The notes under the pieces are model-generated. The model saw only the letters and a list, made by a program, of their open reading frames with translations. It was not told the origin of the DNA and searched no databases. A program made the position numbers and the translations under genes. This document shows, in pieces, positions 1-8,639 of a stretch of 64,000 nucleotides of DNA (the first letter of the stretch is position 1; each line of letters opens with the position of its first letter). Source of the stretch: Lachnospiraceae bacterium UBA7143 (lineage in GTDB: Bacteria > Bacillota > Clostridia > Lachnospirales > Lachnospiraceae); NCBI GenBank assembly GCA_002491905.1, contig DKWV01000048.1, positions 1 to 64,000 of the forward strand. Direction: 5' to 3'.

Positions 1-47
1 GGAATTTAAAATTTCAAGTCAGCTTATTGCGATATACCTGCGATTTT

Positions 48-1808
48 TCAACCTATTTCTTTCCCAAAGCTGACGCTAAACAAAAACGGCAGCGCCGCAA
101 ACACTCCATAAGCATAGCGGAACTCATTGTAAACCGGCGTCGCCAACAGCAGGCTCCCAAGCAGCATCACACAGGGCGCGAAGACAAGCGCACGCCTCCT
201 CCTGTAAAGCGCACAGGCCAGACCAAACAGCAAAAGCCAAGTATTCATCCCCAGGCTCCACACTCTGTTGTAGAACGTCTGAAACCACTGCAGGAACTCG
301 CCCATAGCCAGACTGGCGTCATAGCTGAAAACCTTTCTCTCGTTCTCAATGCCGAAGGGATTCTCTACCATATAATACTCGCTGTAGAGAATCTGGTCGT
401 GTGGAATATGCAGTGCATAGTACCCCGCAGTCTGCCGGATTTCAGCCTCCAGATAGAGCATGGGATTGCGAAGTCCCACCCGCAGCCAGAGTTTTGCATA
501 CTCCCACCTGTTATCCGCTATGACCTGTTGATTGCCGTGCTCCCGGATATAGTTCTTCGTCATATCAAACAGATAGGGATTGTAGTAGTCGTCGATCTGT
601 TCCAAAGGCACCACAGCCTCCAGCATCTCCACTTCCTCCGCCTTCAGACTTCCTCCCCTGACATAGGTACAGAGCAGATGCTGAACCGGCATGGTCAGGC
701 TCTCGATGGTGTCCGGCGGCTCCACGCGGAGCGCAGTCAGAACCGGCCCCTGCCAGAGTATATAACAGATCAGCACTGACACTACCGACAGATACATGCC
801 CCGCCTCTCCCGATTCTCATACGCCTGCTGCCCGCCGCCTCTTTTCCGTCTTCCCTCTCTGTGCTCTCCGGCTCCGTCCGTCTTTCTCCCCGCAAAAAGC
901 TGAGACAGAACCATCAGGAACGCCGTTCCCAGAAAGACAAAGATACCATTGCTCCGCAACAGGCAGACCGAAAGTCCCGTCGCCCCAAAAAGAAGCCACC
1001 GCCGGCCATCAGGCGCCCCGGCCATCTCCTCCCGTCCCTCGACACCCGTAAGCGTCTCTGCCCCTGCCGTACAGTTATATACCGCCCACACAAAGAGCAG
1101 AAACGCCGCCGTAAACCAGGCATCCTTCCCCATGCAGATGCTGAACATGCCGTTTATGGGAAGAAGGGCATAGAAAAATACCGCAAGAATCATCCACAGA
1201 AGCCTCGTCCCCCGCCGATATAAGAGATACAGGTAAAAACCAAACACCGCCGCCGTGAGCGCCATCTGAAAAAAGGTGTACAGCGCCACCGCCGCTGTAT
1301 AGTCGCGAAAAAGACCATATCCCACCGTCAGGAATACTTTGATGATGAGTGTATGAAAATAGGGATGATGGTTGGACTTCGCCGCCATTCCCAACGCCTG
1401 TTCCATCTGCCACACCGCATCGTTGTTAAACCAGGTCGGATAATACATGAGATAGTACGGAAGATAGCACAGCAGGCACCCCAGAAAAAAGAGCAGCCAG
1501 ATCCACCAGTATCCCTGCCGTCCTTTCCCTGCCGGAAGCAGCTTCTCAAGAAACCTCTGCACACCGACCGGCAGCCAGGCCGCAAGCGCCGTCCCGTTTT
1601 CCAAAAGAAAGCCCGCCGCAAACAGTACGGCGAAACTTCCCGCCGCCCAGAGCACAAGCCGTCCCAGATTCTGTGCGTTGCTGTAGTCCACCGACCCCTG
1701 CCAGTCTCCCAACACGACAAAGCAGGCGTAACAAAGGGCAAAGGGGAGCAGAAGGAGAACCCTGCGTACCGTAGGGCGCTGTATTCTTATATCCTTATTA
1801 AATTCCAT
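48..1808 (-). CDS. DUF6020-type polytopic membrane protein, probable GT-C glycosyltransferase
   Basis: 586 residues with about a dozen hydrophobic segments. After the first helices comes an outer loop with YPTWFNNDAVWQME and a following HHPYFHT stretch; acidic residues in the first extracytoplasmic loop are the hallmark of GT-C enzymes that take sugars from polyprenyl phosphates. It resembles the protein at 24524-26206 (YPGFFVYDAQDEY, then HHPLVH), so the two look like paralogues of the DUF6020 family. Start ATG at 1808 has GGAGG about 8 nt upstream. It is the last gene of the operon that begins at 12728, following three GT4 genes. Bases 1-47 beyond its stop show no gene and no clear hairpin. 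Substrate unknown; family call fairly sure, enzymatic role inferred. Confidence 0.75.
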   Translation of the reverse strand: MEFNKDIRIQRPTVRRVLLLLPFALCYACFVVLGDWQGSVDYSNAQNLGRLVLWAAGSFAVLFAAGFLLENGTALAAWLPVGVQRFLEKLLPAGKGRQGYWWIWLLFFLGCLLCYLPYYLMYYPTWFNNDAVWQMEQALGMAAKSNHHPYFHTLIIKVFLTVGYGLFRDYTAAVALYTFFQMALTAAVFGFYLYLLYRRGTRLLWMILAVFFYALLPINGMFSICMGKDAWFTAAFLLFVWAVYNCTAGAETLTGVEGREEMAGAPDGRRWLLFGATGLSVCLLRSNGIFVFLGTAFLMVLSQLFAGRKTDGAGEHREGRRKRGGGQQAYENRERRGMYLSVVSVLICYILWQGPVLTALRVEPPDTIESLTMPVQHLLCTYVRGGSLKAEEVEMLEAVVPLEQIDDYYNPYLFDMTKNYIREHGNQQVIADNRWEYAKLWLRVGLRNPMLYLEAEIRQTAGYYALHIPHDQILYSEYYMVENPFGIENERKVFSYDASLAMGEFLQWFQTFYNRVWSLGMNTWLLLFGLACALYRRRRALVFAPCVMLLGSLLLATPVYNEFRYAYGVFAALPFLFSVSFGKEIG

Positions 1809-1897
1809 CCGTTATCCTCCGTGCCCTGCCTCTCTTCTTTTCCACAGCTCCGTTTCCCTGCCACATTCCCAATGACTGCCGCCCGCCTTCCCTGCCG

Positions 1898-3022
1898 TCA
1901 TTTTTTATGCTTTCTGCGGTATGTCTCGCATACTTCATCAATATAGTCCCGCCACTGTCCGTAAATCGCCTCGTCATTTGCCCTCTCGGCAATCTTTCTG
2001 GCGTTCCGGCCAAGTCTTTCAGCCAGCTCCGGGTCCTCGATCAGCCGGTTGATACCCTCCTCCATCGCTTTCTGGTTCTTGATGGGAATCAGCAGCCCGT
2101 CCACCTCATTGGTCATGATCGTGCGGGGCCCGCCGCAGGGGCAGTCCGTAGCCACAATGGGGAGTCCCAGCGCCATAGCCTCCATCAGCGCGTTTGGCAG
2201 CCCCTCCCAATCGGAGCTGAACGCAAACAGCGCCGCATCCACAAGTTCCTTCTCCAGACTGTCACTGGCGCCCATCAGATGCACGTAAGTATGCGCCTGC
2301 AGCTCCCCGATCGTCTTCTCCAGAAGCTCCTTCGTACCGTCCTCCGTATCCCTGCCGTATATTTTCAGATCATAGTCCGGGTGCTTCTTATGCACTTCAT
2401 GGAACGCCCGGATCAGCATGACCTGATTTTTGAAATCCACCAGCCGCCCGGACTGCACCACCGTTTTGGTCCGTTTCTCAGGCTCCGGGACTCCGATATA
2501 TTTGGGATTCAGCGGATTCAGGATAATACACGAATTTTTCTGTAATCTGGGCGCGAAGAACTCCCTCGCTCCCTCCGTCTGGAAAACACAGCCGTCGGCC
2601 CTCGGAAAGAGAAACGGAATCTGCACCTTGTCAAAGGGTCTGTCATAATGCCCCACAGGGTCCGTCCGTATGGAAATAATGACCGGGATCTTCATAAAGA
2701 AGGCCGCCGTCAGTCCCCGGTAAAGCGCCTTTCTTGCAAAGGGAATCAAAACATCCGGCTTCTCCTCCTTCAAAAACTGCTTCAGGTAACGGATGCGCAG
2801 GAAAAACTGGGTCAGGCGGCTTTTCTTCTCGTCCCCCGGTTTCAGCCCCACATGCACGCGCCGTACTCGCCCGTCTATCTGAAATTCGTCCTCTCCCTGC
2901 CACTCTGTAGCGACAAGCACCTCATAGCCGTTCTTCACGAAACGGTTGGACAGATTGGACACCACGCGCTCCGCTCCGCCCTGCTCTAAACAATTCAAAT
3001 GAAAGGCAATCTTACGAACCAT
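1898..3022 (-). CDS. GT4 glycosyltransferase
   Basis: 374 residues with the two Rossmann halves of a GT-B enzyme. The N-terminus carries the glycine-rich acceptor loop (NCLEQGGAERVVSNL); the C-terminal half has VVQSGRLVDFKNQ, followed by the donor-binding SSDWEGLPNALMEAMALGLP with the conserved E-x7-E pair. No signal peptide, so it should act at the inner membrane face on a lipid-linked oligosaccharide using a nucleotide sugar. Start ATG at 3022 has a strong GGAGGAAAAAT ribosome site. It lies 12 bp after the GT4 gene at 3035-4153, and is the second-last gene of the operon. Sugar and linkage cannot be read from sequence. Confidence 0.9.
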   Translation of the reverse strand: MVRKIAFHLNCLEQGGAERVVSNLSNRFVKNGYEVLVATEWQGEDEFQIDGRVRRVHVGLKPGDEKKSRLTQFFLRIRYLKQFLKEEKPDVLIPFARKALYRGLTAAFFMKIPVIISIRTDPVGHYDRPFDKVQIPFLFPRADGCVFQTEGAREFFAPRLQKNSCIILNPLNPKYIGVPEPEKRTKTVVQSGRLVDFKNQVMLIRAFHEVHKKHPDYDLKIYGRDTEDGTKELLEKTIGELQAHTYVHLMGASDSLEKELVDAALFAFSSDWEGLPNALMEAMALGLPIVATDCPCGGPRTIMTNEVDGLLIPIKNQKAMEEGINRLIEDPELAERLGRNARKIAERANDEAIYGQWRDYIDEVCETYRRKHKK

Positions 3023-3034
3023 ATTTTTCCTCCA

Positions 3035-4153
3035 TCAATCGACCGACCATTCCCTGATCTTGCGGATATAAGCCTCCTTGGAGTAAACGCCTGCCCTTTC
3101 CACGGAAAGTCTGCTGTAGCGCGCCATCTCCTCCTCATTCTCCAAAAGGGAAACCACACGGGCCGCCGTGTTTTTCTCCGCCTCCTCTATATGGGAGGCG
3201 TCCAGATCCGGCTCTTTTCCCATGTTCGACACCAGAACCCCGTATTTTCCGTCAAAGATCTCCGCAGGCCCGGTCATACAGTCTGTGGCCACTGCCACAA
3301 GCCCAAGCGACATGGCCTCCACCAGCGCGTTGGGAAACCCTTCCCAGTAGGAAGTCAGAAGATAAAGAACGCCCCTTTTCAGATACGGATACGGATTCCT
3401 CTGTAATCCGGCAAAATGCACCGCATCCGCGATTCCAAGATCAGCAGCCAGCTTTCTGTACTCCGTAAATTCCCCCTTGCCTATGATGAGCAGCTTCGTG
3501 TCAGGAAGCTCCCTGTGCACCAGCGCAAAAATCTTTAACAGATGCCAGAAGCCTTTGACCACATCCTCCCGTCCCATAGAGACGATGACACGACCATCCT
3601 GCCAGGGAAGAGCCGCTTCCCCTTTCTCCGCCTGCGCCCGAATCTGCGGGATATCAAAAAACCCCGTTAAAGTATACGCGCAGCCACACTCATATTTCTT
3701 CTCGATCATACCGCGGAGCGTCTCCGAGCAGCACAACAGCCTGTCCGCCTTTTTACAGAAAAGCCCCAGCCAGGAACTGTCCATATCCATATAGCTCATA
3801 ACGCCGAGCCAGCACTTCGCTCCCTTCCTCGAAAAGAGCCGCCCGGCAAACACATTCGCCAGATTGGCCGTGGGACCGAAGCTGTAGGCGATATCGATCT
3901 GTTCCTTCCTCTTCAGCCGTTTCAGCCGGTGTCCCCGCCTTAAGACATTGAGAACCTTGGAAATCTTTCCAGGCCGGCTTGGGAGTCCCAAATCCGTCAC
4001 GGGAATATCCCCCACGTCAAAATCTATGTTCGCCGAATCAAATATGGCAATCCGCACGTCAAAGTACGGTTTTAAAATAACAGCCGTCATTGCACATACT
4101 TTTTCCGAGCCGCCCTGATGTAAGGAGGGCACGATCAACAACAGTTTTTTCAT
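3035..4153 (-). CDS. GT4 glycosyltransferase
   Basis: 372 residues, GT-B fold. N-terminal PSLHQGGSEKVCAM is the glycine-rich acceptor loop; the C-terminal domain has VSMGREDVVKGFWHLL and then TSYWEGFPNALVEAMSLGL with the E-x7-E motif of GT4 enzymes. The ATG at 4153 overlaps the TGA of the preceding GT4 gene by 4 bp (ATGA), which indicates translational coupling. Three consecutive GT4 genes (1898-5340) suggest sequential additions to one repeat unit. No membrane segment. The donor sugar is unknown. Confidence 0.9.
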   Translation of the reverse strand: MKKLLLIVPSLHQGGSEKVCAMTAVILKPYFDVRIAIFDSANIDFDVGDIPVTDLGLPSRPGKISKVLNVLRRGHRLKRLKRKEQIDIAYSFGPTANLANVFAGRLFSRKGAKCWLGVMSYMDMDSSWLGLFCKKADRLLCCSETLRGMIEKKYECGCAYTLTGFFDIPQIRAQAEKGEAALPWQDGRVIVSMGREDVVKGFWHLLKIFALVHRELPDTKLLIIGKGEFTEYRKLAADLGIADAVHFAGLQRNPYPYLKRGVLYLLTSYWEGFPNALVEAMSLGLVAVATDCMTGPAEIFDGKYGVLVSNMGKEPDLDASHIEEAEKNTAARVVSLLENEEEMARYSRLSVERAGVYSKEAYIRKIREWSVD

Positions 4154-5340
4154 ATCTCCCCCAAATAAAACCGACAGTACCCCTCCGCCTGCGTCTGCAC
4201 GTCAAAGCCCGCCGCCCGCATCTCCTGCGCCGTATCCCTGCGGTCATAGTCCGCCTGTTTTAAAATCTCTTTGGCCCAGCGGGCAGGCGGTTCCCCGATG
4301 CTCAGATACGTCACCAGATCCGTGGCCTTCGCCTCCCCCGTCACCGTGTCTGAGACAAGACATCGAAGTCCCGCCGCCTGGGCCTCAACCAGCACGCCGG
4401 GCAGTCCCTCAAAGAAGGAAGGCAGAAGGAAAATATCCATCGCCTGGTAAAACCGCGCTACATCCCCGCGGTTTCCCAGAAAATGCACCCGGTCGGCAAC
4501 GCCAAGCTGCCGGCTCTTTTCTTCCATAGCCGCCCTGTCCTCTCCGTCCCCCAGAAGAAGCAGGCGGGCATCCGGCCTTTCCCTGCATACCGCCGCAAAA
4601 ACGTCCAGCAGATAGGGATGGTTTTTCTGATATTCAAACCGGCCCACATGCCCCAGCACAAGTTCATCCGAGATCCCAAGCTGTGCCCGCATCTCCTGCC
4701 GCGCCTTTTCATTGTAGCTAAATCTGTCCACGTCAACCGCATTGTGGATGATTTTCACCCGCCCCGCATTCATGGCCTCCTCGCCGAACACATCCTGCCC
4801 TGCAAGAGCGGAACAGGCGAAGCAGTAGTCTGCCTTTTTCGCAAGCCCCCGTCTGAAAAAGCGGGTTGCAAGCCCCTTCAGGCCTTTCACCACGCCCGCG
4901 TTTCTGGCATGGGCCACCGTGACGGGAATTCCCGCTTTCTTCGCAATCGGCAGGTAGATCCCGGCTGTGCTGGTCATATGCCCCTGCACCACCCTGAATT
5001 CCCTGTGCGCCGCAAAAAAAGCCTTCACCGCTTTTCTGTACGAAAAGTAATTATATACCTTAAACTTTGGGAGCACATAGATATGTCCTCCCATAGACTG
5101 GATCTCCTCGTCATAGAACTGCGGCTTTCTAACATATTCGTTATTTTTCCCCTGCTGCGTCGCAGCATCGCCCGTCTGTCCCGCATCCCGAAAGCCGTTC
5201 TTCACAGCCGAGTCATGTACCAAAAAGTCAAACTGGATCTGCTCCCTGTCCATCTGTCTGTAGAGATCCATAATGCGGCTCTCCGCGCCGCCGAGTCCCA
5301 CGCCGCCAAGCACATGCAGCACATGTATCGGAGTTTTCAT
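4150..5340 (-). CDS. GT4 glycosyltransferase (EpsF-like)
   Basis: 396 residues. The N-terminus reads HVLHVLGGVGLGGAESRIMD, typical of the EpsF/CapM-type group of GT4 enzymes; residues 220-350 hold GHVGRFEYQKNH and SFFEGLPGVLVEAQAAGL, the donor-binding site. It shares 4-bp ATGA overlaps with both neighbours (formyltransferase upstream, GT4 downstream), so the three proteins are probably made in fixed ratio. Cytoplasmic, membrane-associated. An insert around residues 55-70 (GQTGDAATQQGKNNEYVRKP) looks like a low-conservation loop. Sugar specificity unknown. Confidence 0.9.
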   Translation of the reverse strand: MKTPIHVLHVLGGVGLGGAESRIMDLYRQMDREQIQFDFLVHDSAVKNGFRDAGQTGDAATQQGKNNEYVRKPQFYDEEIQSMGGHIYVLPKFKVYNYFSYRKAVKAFFAAHREFRVVQGHMTSTAGIYLPIAKKAGIPVTVAHARNAGVVKGLKGLATRFFRRGLAKKADYCFACSALAGQDVFGEEAMNAGRVKIIHNAVDVDRFSYNEKARQEMRAQLGISDELVLGHVGRFEYQKNHPYLLDVFAAVCRERPDARLLLLGDGEDRAAMEEKSRQLGVADRVHFLGNRGDVARFYQAMDIFLLPSFFEGLPGVLVEAQAAGLRCLVSDTVTGEAKATDLVTYLSIGEPPARWAKEILKQADYDRRDTAQEMRAAGFDVQTQAEGYCRFYLGEI

Positions 5341-6257
5341 ACCAATATGTCCCCCGTTTCCAGCGTCAGACCGCTCTCATAGCGGTCAATCAGCAGCGAC
5401 CCGTCCACCGTGCGCACTACGGGCTTGCCGTCAAAGACGTCAATCACTTCCCCCGGCGCGTAGGCCGAGAAGTCGATCATCTCATCGAAGGGGTGGGCCT
5501 CCCAGACGCGCACTTCCTGCTCCCTACACAGCGCAAACGCACCCGGGAAAGGAGCTGCCACGCCGCGGATCAGGTTATAAATATCACGTGTTCTTTTATG
5601 AAAATCAATTTTGCCGTCCGCCGCCGTGCGCTTCTCATACCAGGAATCAAAATCTTTGGAATCCCTGCGGATCTCAATATGTCCGCTCTCATAGGCCGCC
5701 AGCAGCTTACGGATCAGCCGCTTCGAGCAGATCATATTTTTATACTGCGCCGTGCGGATATCGTCGTGGGGCGTAATGGAAAACATCTCCGTGGCAAACA
5801 CATTGGGGCTGTCCGCCTTCTCGTCATAGCGGAACAGATTCAGGTTAAAACGGGTATCCCCCAGAATTACCGACCAGTTCAGGGGCGAGCGCCCCCTGCC
5901 AAACGGAAGGTAGCCGCTGTTGCCGTGGAAACCGTAGATCCCGAATTGAAAGCAGTCCAGCACCGAAGCCGGAATCAGCCGCTGCCAGCCCATCGAAATG
6001 CCGATGTCAAACTCGTTCTCCCGCATCAGTTTCTGCGTCTTTTCATCTGTCAGGAAATAGCTGTCCGCCTCATGCACGGGAATCCCATACTTTTCCGTGA
6101 GAACTGACAGACCCTTGTACCCCGAAACCTGATTTTTCTTCGTCACCTCCGGGCTGATCGTAATCACCAGATCCACAGGGCAGATCTCGTTCTGTATAAA
6201 ACTGACGATATTTTCGGACGTATCCTTTACACCAAAAACGACAACCTTGTACTTCAT
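5337..6257 (-). CDS. Formyltransferase-family protein, possible sugar N-formyltransferase
   Basis: 306 residues similar in layout to the N-formyltransferase domain of methionyl-tRNA formyltransferase and ArnA. Family members transfer formyl from 10-formyl-THF to an amine using an Asn-His-Asp triad. Here the core motif reads GFHGNSGYLPFGRGRSPLNW: His111 and Asp149 (EKADSPNV) are present, but the position of Asn, two before His, holds Gly109. A C-terminal domain of about 100 residues follows (VRGVAAPFPGAFAL, as in Fmt-type proteins). ATG at 6257 has GAGAGGA upstream. Neighbouring amino-sugar genes suggest a 4-amino sugar as acceptor. The fold is fairly clear; activity is uncertain because of the missing Asn. 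Confidence 0.75.
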   Translation of the reverse strand: MKYKVVVFGVKDTSENIVSFIQNEICPVDLVITISPEVTKKNQVSGYKGLSVLTEKYGIPVHEADSYFLTDEKTQKLMRENEFDIGISMGWQRLIPASVLDCFQFGIYGFHGNSGYLPFGRGRSPLNWSVILGDTRFNLNLFRYDEKADSPNVFATEMFSITPHDDIRTAQYKNMICSKRLIRKLLAAYESGHIEIRRDSKDFDSWYEKRTAADGKIDFHKRTRDIYNLIRGVAAPFPGAFALCREQEVRVWEAHPFDEMIDFSAYAPGEVIDVFDGKPVVRTVDGSLLIDRYESGLTLETGDILV

Positions 6258-6290
6258 ATCTTTTATCCTCTCCGCGTTTCGCCCCTGCCC

Positions 6291-7268
6291 TTACTTCAAA
6301 TATTCTCTATACCACTCAATCGCCAGCCCAATCCCCTTCTCGAAATCATAGGAGGGATCGTATCCCAGAAGCTTCTTCGCCTTACTGATATCCGCATTGG
6401 AATCCCGCACATCGCCCGCTCTCGGCGGTCCGAAATTCGGGGTCACTTCTACGCCGAGCGCCTGACAGAGCTGCTCGTACATATCAGTCAGATAGAGTCT
6501 TCCACCGGCGCCGATATTGAAAGCTTCCCCGGCCGCACTGCTCTCTGCCTTGCAGGCGCGCAGATTCGCCTCAATCACATTGTCAATATAAGTGAAATCA
6601 CGGGATTGTTTTCCGTCCCCGTTGATGGTGGGCGTCTCCCCGTGGAGAAGCTGCCTGATAAATTTCGGGATAACGGCCGCATACGCCCCGTCGGGATCCT
6701 GCCTGCGGCCAAACACATTAAAGTAGCGGAGCCCATAGGTGTCCAGACCGTACAGTTCCTTGTAGAGCCGCCCGTATTCCTCGTCCGCCCTCTTGGTCAG
6801 GGCATAGGGTGAAATCACCTTTCCCTCCTGCCCCTCTCTCTTCGGGAGTTCCGTGGAATCCCCGTAAACGGAGGAGCTCGATGCGTAGACAAACTTTTTA
6901 ATCCCGCACTGTACTGCAGCCTCCATCATATTTAAAGTGCCGCGGATATTGATTTCTTCATACAGAAGCGGCATCTCGATGCTTCTCGGCACGCTCCCCC
7001 AGGCCGCCTGGTTCAGCACATATTCCGCGCCTTTACAGGCTTGCATGCAAGTCTCAAAGTCCCGGATATCCCCCTCGATGAAAGTAAAGCCCTCTTTTCC
7101 CATAAAGTGCTCGATATTTTCATACTTCCCCGTGGACAGATTATCCAGACAGCGCACTTCGCAGTCCATATCGAGCAGCGCCTCACAAAGATTCGAGCCG
7201 ATAAAGCCCGCGCCGCCTGTCACAACAAATACCGATCCTTTTTCAAATGTAATGTCCTGATAACTCAT
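6291..7268 (-). CDS. UDP-N-acetylhexosamine 4-epimerase, WbpP/TviC type
   Basis: 325-residue extended short-chain dehydrogenase. NAD site TGGAGFIGSN at about 17-26, Ser-rich SSSSVYG, catalytic Tyr155 and Lys159 (SPYALTKR), and YFNVFGRRQDPDGAYAAVIP, a stretch strongly shared with WbpP and TviC (VipB), which interconvert UDP-GlcNAc/GalNAc or their uronic acids. The UDP-sugar dehydrogenase at 8627-9943, two genes upstream, is of the TviB/WbpA type, so together they probably make UDP-GalNAcA as in the Vi-antigen route (inference). Start at 7268 is 3 bp after the previous stop, with a modest AAGGAAG ribosome site. Confidence 0.85.
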   Translation of the reverse strand: MSYQDITFEKGSVFVVTGGAGFIGSNLCEALLDMDCEVRCLDNLSTGKYENIEHFMGKEGFTFIEGDIRDFETCMQACKGAEYVLNQAAWGSVPRSIEMPLLYEEINIRGTLNMMEAAVQCGIKKFVYASSSSVYGDSTELPKREGQEGKVISPYALTKRADEEYGRLYKELYGLDTYGLRYFNVFGRRQDPDGAYAAVIPKFIRQLLHGETPTINGDGKQSRDFTYIDNVIEANLRACKAESSAAGEAFNIGAGGRLYLTDMYEQLCQALGVEVTPNFGPPRAGDVRDSNADISKAKKLLGYDPSYDFEKGIGLAIEWYREYLK

Positions 7269-7271
7269 GTT

Positions 7272-8639
7272 TCAACCGCTTCCTTTCCATAATAATCTGT
7301 TTTCACATGTCTCCCGGATTAGCAGATACAGCGCAATATAAAACAGCGAAAATCCATAAATCATATACCGCGACAGGCACATAATTGTGATCGACGTCGC
7401 GCACACATTAGCTGCGATAAACAAAAGCGCCGTTCCCATGACGACCGCCGCCTGAAAACGCCTCCTGACAAACATCTGTCGCAGTGAAAGTCCCACCGCC
7501 AGCAGATACAGCAAAAGCGCGGCAAAGTTGATAAGCGGATGCACAACGGCGATACTCCTGACGAACCCGTTTCGGCACAACAGGATATAATCGTAAAGCC
7601 ATTGTCCGAAGCAGGCCGGTAAAAGCTTTTTAATCATCCTGCCAGCCATCTCGTCAGACATGCTGCTCTGCTCGTAATAGTCCACCTCTCCCAGGCCGAA
7701 ATAGTAGGCCGACAGCTCCGCCTCCAGAATCTGAAATTTCAGTATGTCATGGTTTTCCTCCAGATAAGCGGCCCTCTCGCCAAAACCGTCACCGGCGTAC
7801 TCGTGATTCAGCCTCCGCTCCATAGATTTTCTATAAAAACAGTCAAAAAAGGCCTGCTCCAGATCGCCTTCCTCAAAAACCTCCCTGTCCTCCTCGTTAC
7901 AGGCATAAATCACATTGGTCAGCGTATTGACCTTGCCATAGGTATTGCCCATAAAATACCCGGTAACACCATAATTATACACATGTACCGTCAAATCCCG
8001 CAGGAGAAAAACAAAAACCACAGCCGATACGGCTGCAAATAACGCCCGATATTTTTTCTCCGCCAAAACCTGTATGCCGAGCAGAAGCGCCCACAGAAGA
8101 ATGGTAGTCATCATCTGTCCCCTGGTCATGGAGAGCAGATAGGCGAAAATGAGCGCAAACACCGCGTCGCGCCCCTTCTTATCAAAAAGCATACGCAGAA
8201 GGAAATATGCAAACAGCGTAAACAGCGGGATGCACAATCCCTCGCTCATCACCGAATTTTCCAGAAAAATGTGCAGCGCCGACACGTATCTCGTAATCAG
8301 ATGCGGCAGAAGCTGCAATGCCACGATCAGCAGCTCCTCCCACAGCCGAAGCCCAAAACGCCTTGTCAGGTACTCCGTCAGCGCCGTAATTCCCACAGCC
8401 GTGAGTATCCCCTGTCCAGCCATAGCCCACACAAGATACCCTCCCCCAAAGACGACACGAAAAGCCGCCAGATACAGCGGATAGAGTGGCTCCCTGTGAA
8501 TGTGCATCGTAATATACTGTTCGGAATCATTATAGACGCCGACACCGCCGACTGCAAGCAGTCCCAGAAAAAAGGCGAGAAGCCCTGCGAAAAGACACAG
8601 AGCTCTCTTTTTGTCTCTATTCAATCCTACAATCTCCAA
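7272..8639 (-). CDS. Polytopic membrane protein, possible GT-C glycosyltransferase
   Basis: 455 residues with about 10-12 membrane helices. The first outer loop contains YNDSEQYITMHIHREPLYP, an acidic/aromatic motif placed as in GT-C enzymes. A large loop of about 100 residues (NTYGKVNTL to MIKKLL) lies in the middle, as often seen in undecaprenyl-phosphate-sugar transferases. The start is TTG at 8639 with AGAGGA about 9 nt upstream; it overlaps the dehydrogenase gene by 13 bp. I do not recognise a named family. A role in adding a sugar outside the membrane is an inference from topology and context. Confidence 0.6.
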   Translation of the reverse strand: MEIVGLNRDKKRALCLFAGLLAFFLGLLAVGGVGVYNDSEQYITMHIHREPLYPLYLAAFRVVFGGGYLVWAMAGQGILTAVGITALTEYLTRRFGLRLWEELLIVALQLLPHLITRYVSALHIFLENSVMSEGLCIPLFTLFAYFLLRMLFDKKGRDAVFALIFAYLLSMTRGQMMTTILLWALLLGIQVLAEKKYRALFAAVSAVVFVFLLRDLTVHVYNYGVTGYFMGNTYGKVNTLTNVIYACNEEDREVFEEGDLEQAFFDCFYRKSMERRLNHEYAGDGFGERAAYLEENHDILKFQILEAELSAYYFGLGEVDYYEQSSMSDEMAGRMIKKLLPACFGQWLYDYILLCRNGFVRSIAVVHPLINFAALLLYLLAVGLSLRQMFVRRRFQAAVVMGTALLFIAANVCATSITIMCLSRYMIYGFSLFYIALYLLIRETCENRLLWKGSG

